DNA of 64,000 nucleotides from Methylomonas sp. UP202 (GTDB lineage Bacteria; Pseudomonadota; Gammaproteobacteria; Methylococcales; Methylomonadaceae). The stretch spans positions 1,426,001-1,490,000 of the forward strand of contig NZ_CP123897.1 of NCBI RefSeq assembly GCF_029910655.1, given 5' to 3'. The notes under the pieces were generated by a model. It worked only from the letters and a program-made list of their open reading frames with translations, did no database searches and was not told the DNA's origin. A program made the translations under genes and the position numbers. This document shows positions 63,503 through 64,000 of the stretch, piece by piece (position 1 is the stretch's first letter; each line of letters opens with the position of its first letter).

Positions 63503-64000
63503 ATGGATCAGGAGTTAAAGCAACGATTGATTGGCGCTGCGGTAATTACCGCGTTGGCCGCCATCTTCGTGCCGATGTTGTTCGACGACCCAATCGACGA
63601 AACCGGTAAAACCATCAACGAATTGAAAATCCCGGAAGTGCCGGCCAAGACTCAGGATGTAGAATTCATGCCGCTGCCCGATAAGCCGGAAGCGGTGGCC
63701 GAAACCGCGCCGGCTGGCGAGCCGCCGGTCGGCGAAGTCCCGGCGCCGAGAGCGGTGGCGGAGGAAGGTGAAGGGGAAGCGGCGCTCGAGGCGCCGAAAC
63801 CGCAATTGAAACTGGGCGCTCGGGAAACCTTGCCGCTTCCCAAGAAAGCGGCGCCGGCTCCGACGCGCGCGCCGACGCCTGTCGTGGGTGACGACGAAGA
63901 ACCGGTGGTGGCCGAGGCCGAAGACGTACCGCCGCCGCGTCCGACCAAATTGCCGGCGCCGACCGCGGCACCGGCCGTACAGCCCTTGGCTCAGGTCGCG
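63503..64000 (+). CDS. dedD: DedD-like SPOR-domain protein, N-terminal part (truncated by window end)
   Basis: 166 residues visible. A short cytoplasmic start (MDQELKQRLIGA) and one membrane helix (about 10-26) with VPMLFDDP are typical DedD. A Pro/Ala/Glu-rich linker follows. The C-terminal SPOR peptidoglycan-binding domain lies beyond the window. The folC-dedD order supports the call. Confidence 0.85.
   Translation, partial: MDQELKQRLIGAAVITALAAIFVPMLFDDPIDETGKTINELKIPEVPAKTQDVEFMPLPDKPEAVAETAPAGEPPVGEVPAPRAVAEEGEGEAALEAPKPQLKLGARETLPLPKKAAPAPTRAPTPVVGDDEEPVVAEAEDVPPPRPTKLPAPTAAPAVQPLAQVA

Noticed and set aside
1-64000. tRNA, rRNA, tmRNA or CRISPR array
   Set aside because: I looked for TTCGAATCC-type T-loops, tmRNA near smpB and regularly spaced repeats with unique spacers; the only regular arrays (8999-9700, 46945-47280) have no spacers.

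Overview
The window looks like a GC-rich gammaproteobacterial chromosome, most likely a methanotroph of the Methylomonas/Methylococcaceae type. The evidence is indirect: about a dozen exported proteins end in a VP(L/V)P-A-A-V-W-L-F variant of the PEP-CTERM sorting signal, there are three long di-heme peroxidases resembling the surface-associated cytochrome c peroxidases of methanotrophs, a molybdenum formate dehydrogenase is present, and the trpF-trpB-trpA-accD-folC-dedD order is the usual gamma/beta-proteobacterial one. No tRNA, rRNA, CRISPR array or intact insertion sequence was seen. Layout. 1-2.8 kb: end of a histidine kinase gene, an outer-membrane barrel protein and a periplasmic cupredoxin, overlapping and probably co-transcribed. 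3-7 kb: a spondin-domain PEP-CTERM protein, a VapC-type PIN toxin/antitoxin pair, an HTH protein, and an AT-rich accessory patch with a ribbon-helix-helix protein and two abutting MITE-like inverted repeats. 7.2-12.1 kb: a LysR regulator divergent from a glutathione transferase, two tandem-repeat arrays (26-bp and 27-bp periods) built in opposite orientation on a related core, a flavin-type pyridoxamine oxidase-like protein, and a TPR-2OG-Fe(II) oxygenase. 12.7-33 kb is the most unusual part: three large di-heme peroxidases (CCP1-3) are interleaved with eleven exported PEP-CTERM-like proteins and one TPR-methyltransferase, all on the + strand. CCP1 and CCP2, each with its downstream partner, come from a segmental duplication in which the first half of the peroxidase and the peroxidase/partner junction stay almost identical while the middle of the enzyme and the body of the partner have diverged. 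I infer a cell-surface redox or copper-related system in which MauG-like peroxidases may modify or serve the secreted neighbours. 33-40 kb: a group III truncated haemoglobin and a YkgJ-type cysteine-cluster protein; then, on the minus strand, the formate dehydrogenase alpha subunit fdsA followed by a second truncated haemoglobin and a luciferase-like monooxygenase; an fdsD-like gene lies divergently across an AT-rich promoter region with YGATATA repeats resembling molybdate-responsive sites. 40-47 kb: acid phosphatase, cytochrome P450, a DUF2750 protein, a nitrilase/GNAT pair, a second PIN toxin with AbrB-type antitoxin, and repeat-rich spacers including a 105-bp tandem repeat that encodes five heptads per unit. 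47.4-52.6 kb: a minus-strand operon nhaD - apbE - truncated kdpD-like - kdpE-like - zinc-ribbon membrane protein. 53.5-64 kb: housekeeping genes rnfH, ratA, an NSS-family sodium symporter, smpB, an isochorismatase, a second apbE, a DUF2231 membrane protein, then trpF, trpB, trpA, accD, folC and the start of dedD. Short palindromic repeats of at least four families are scattered between genes, and some have become part of coding sequences.
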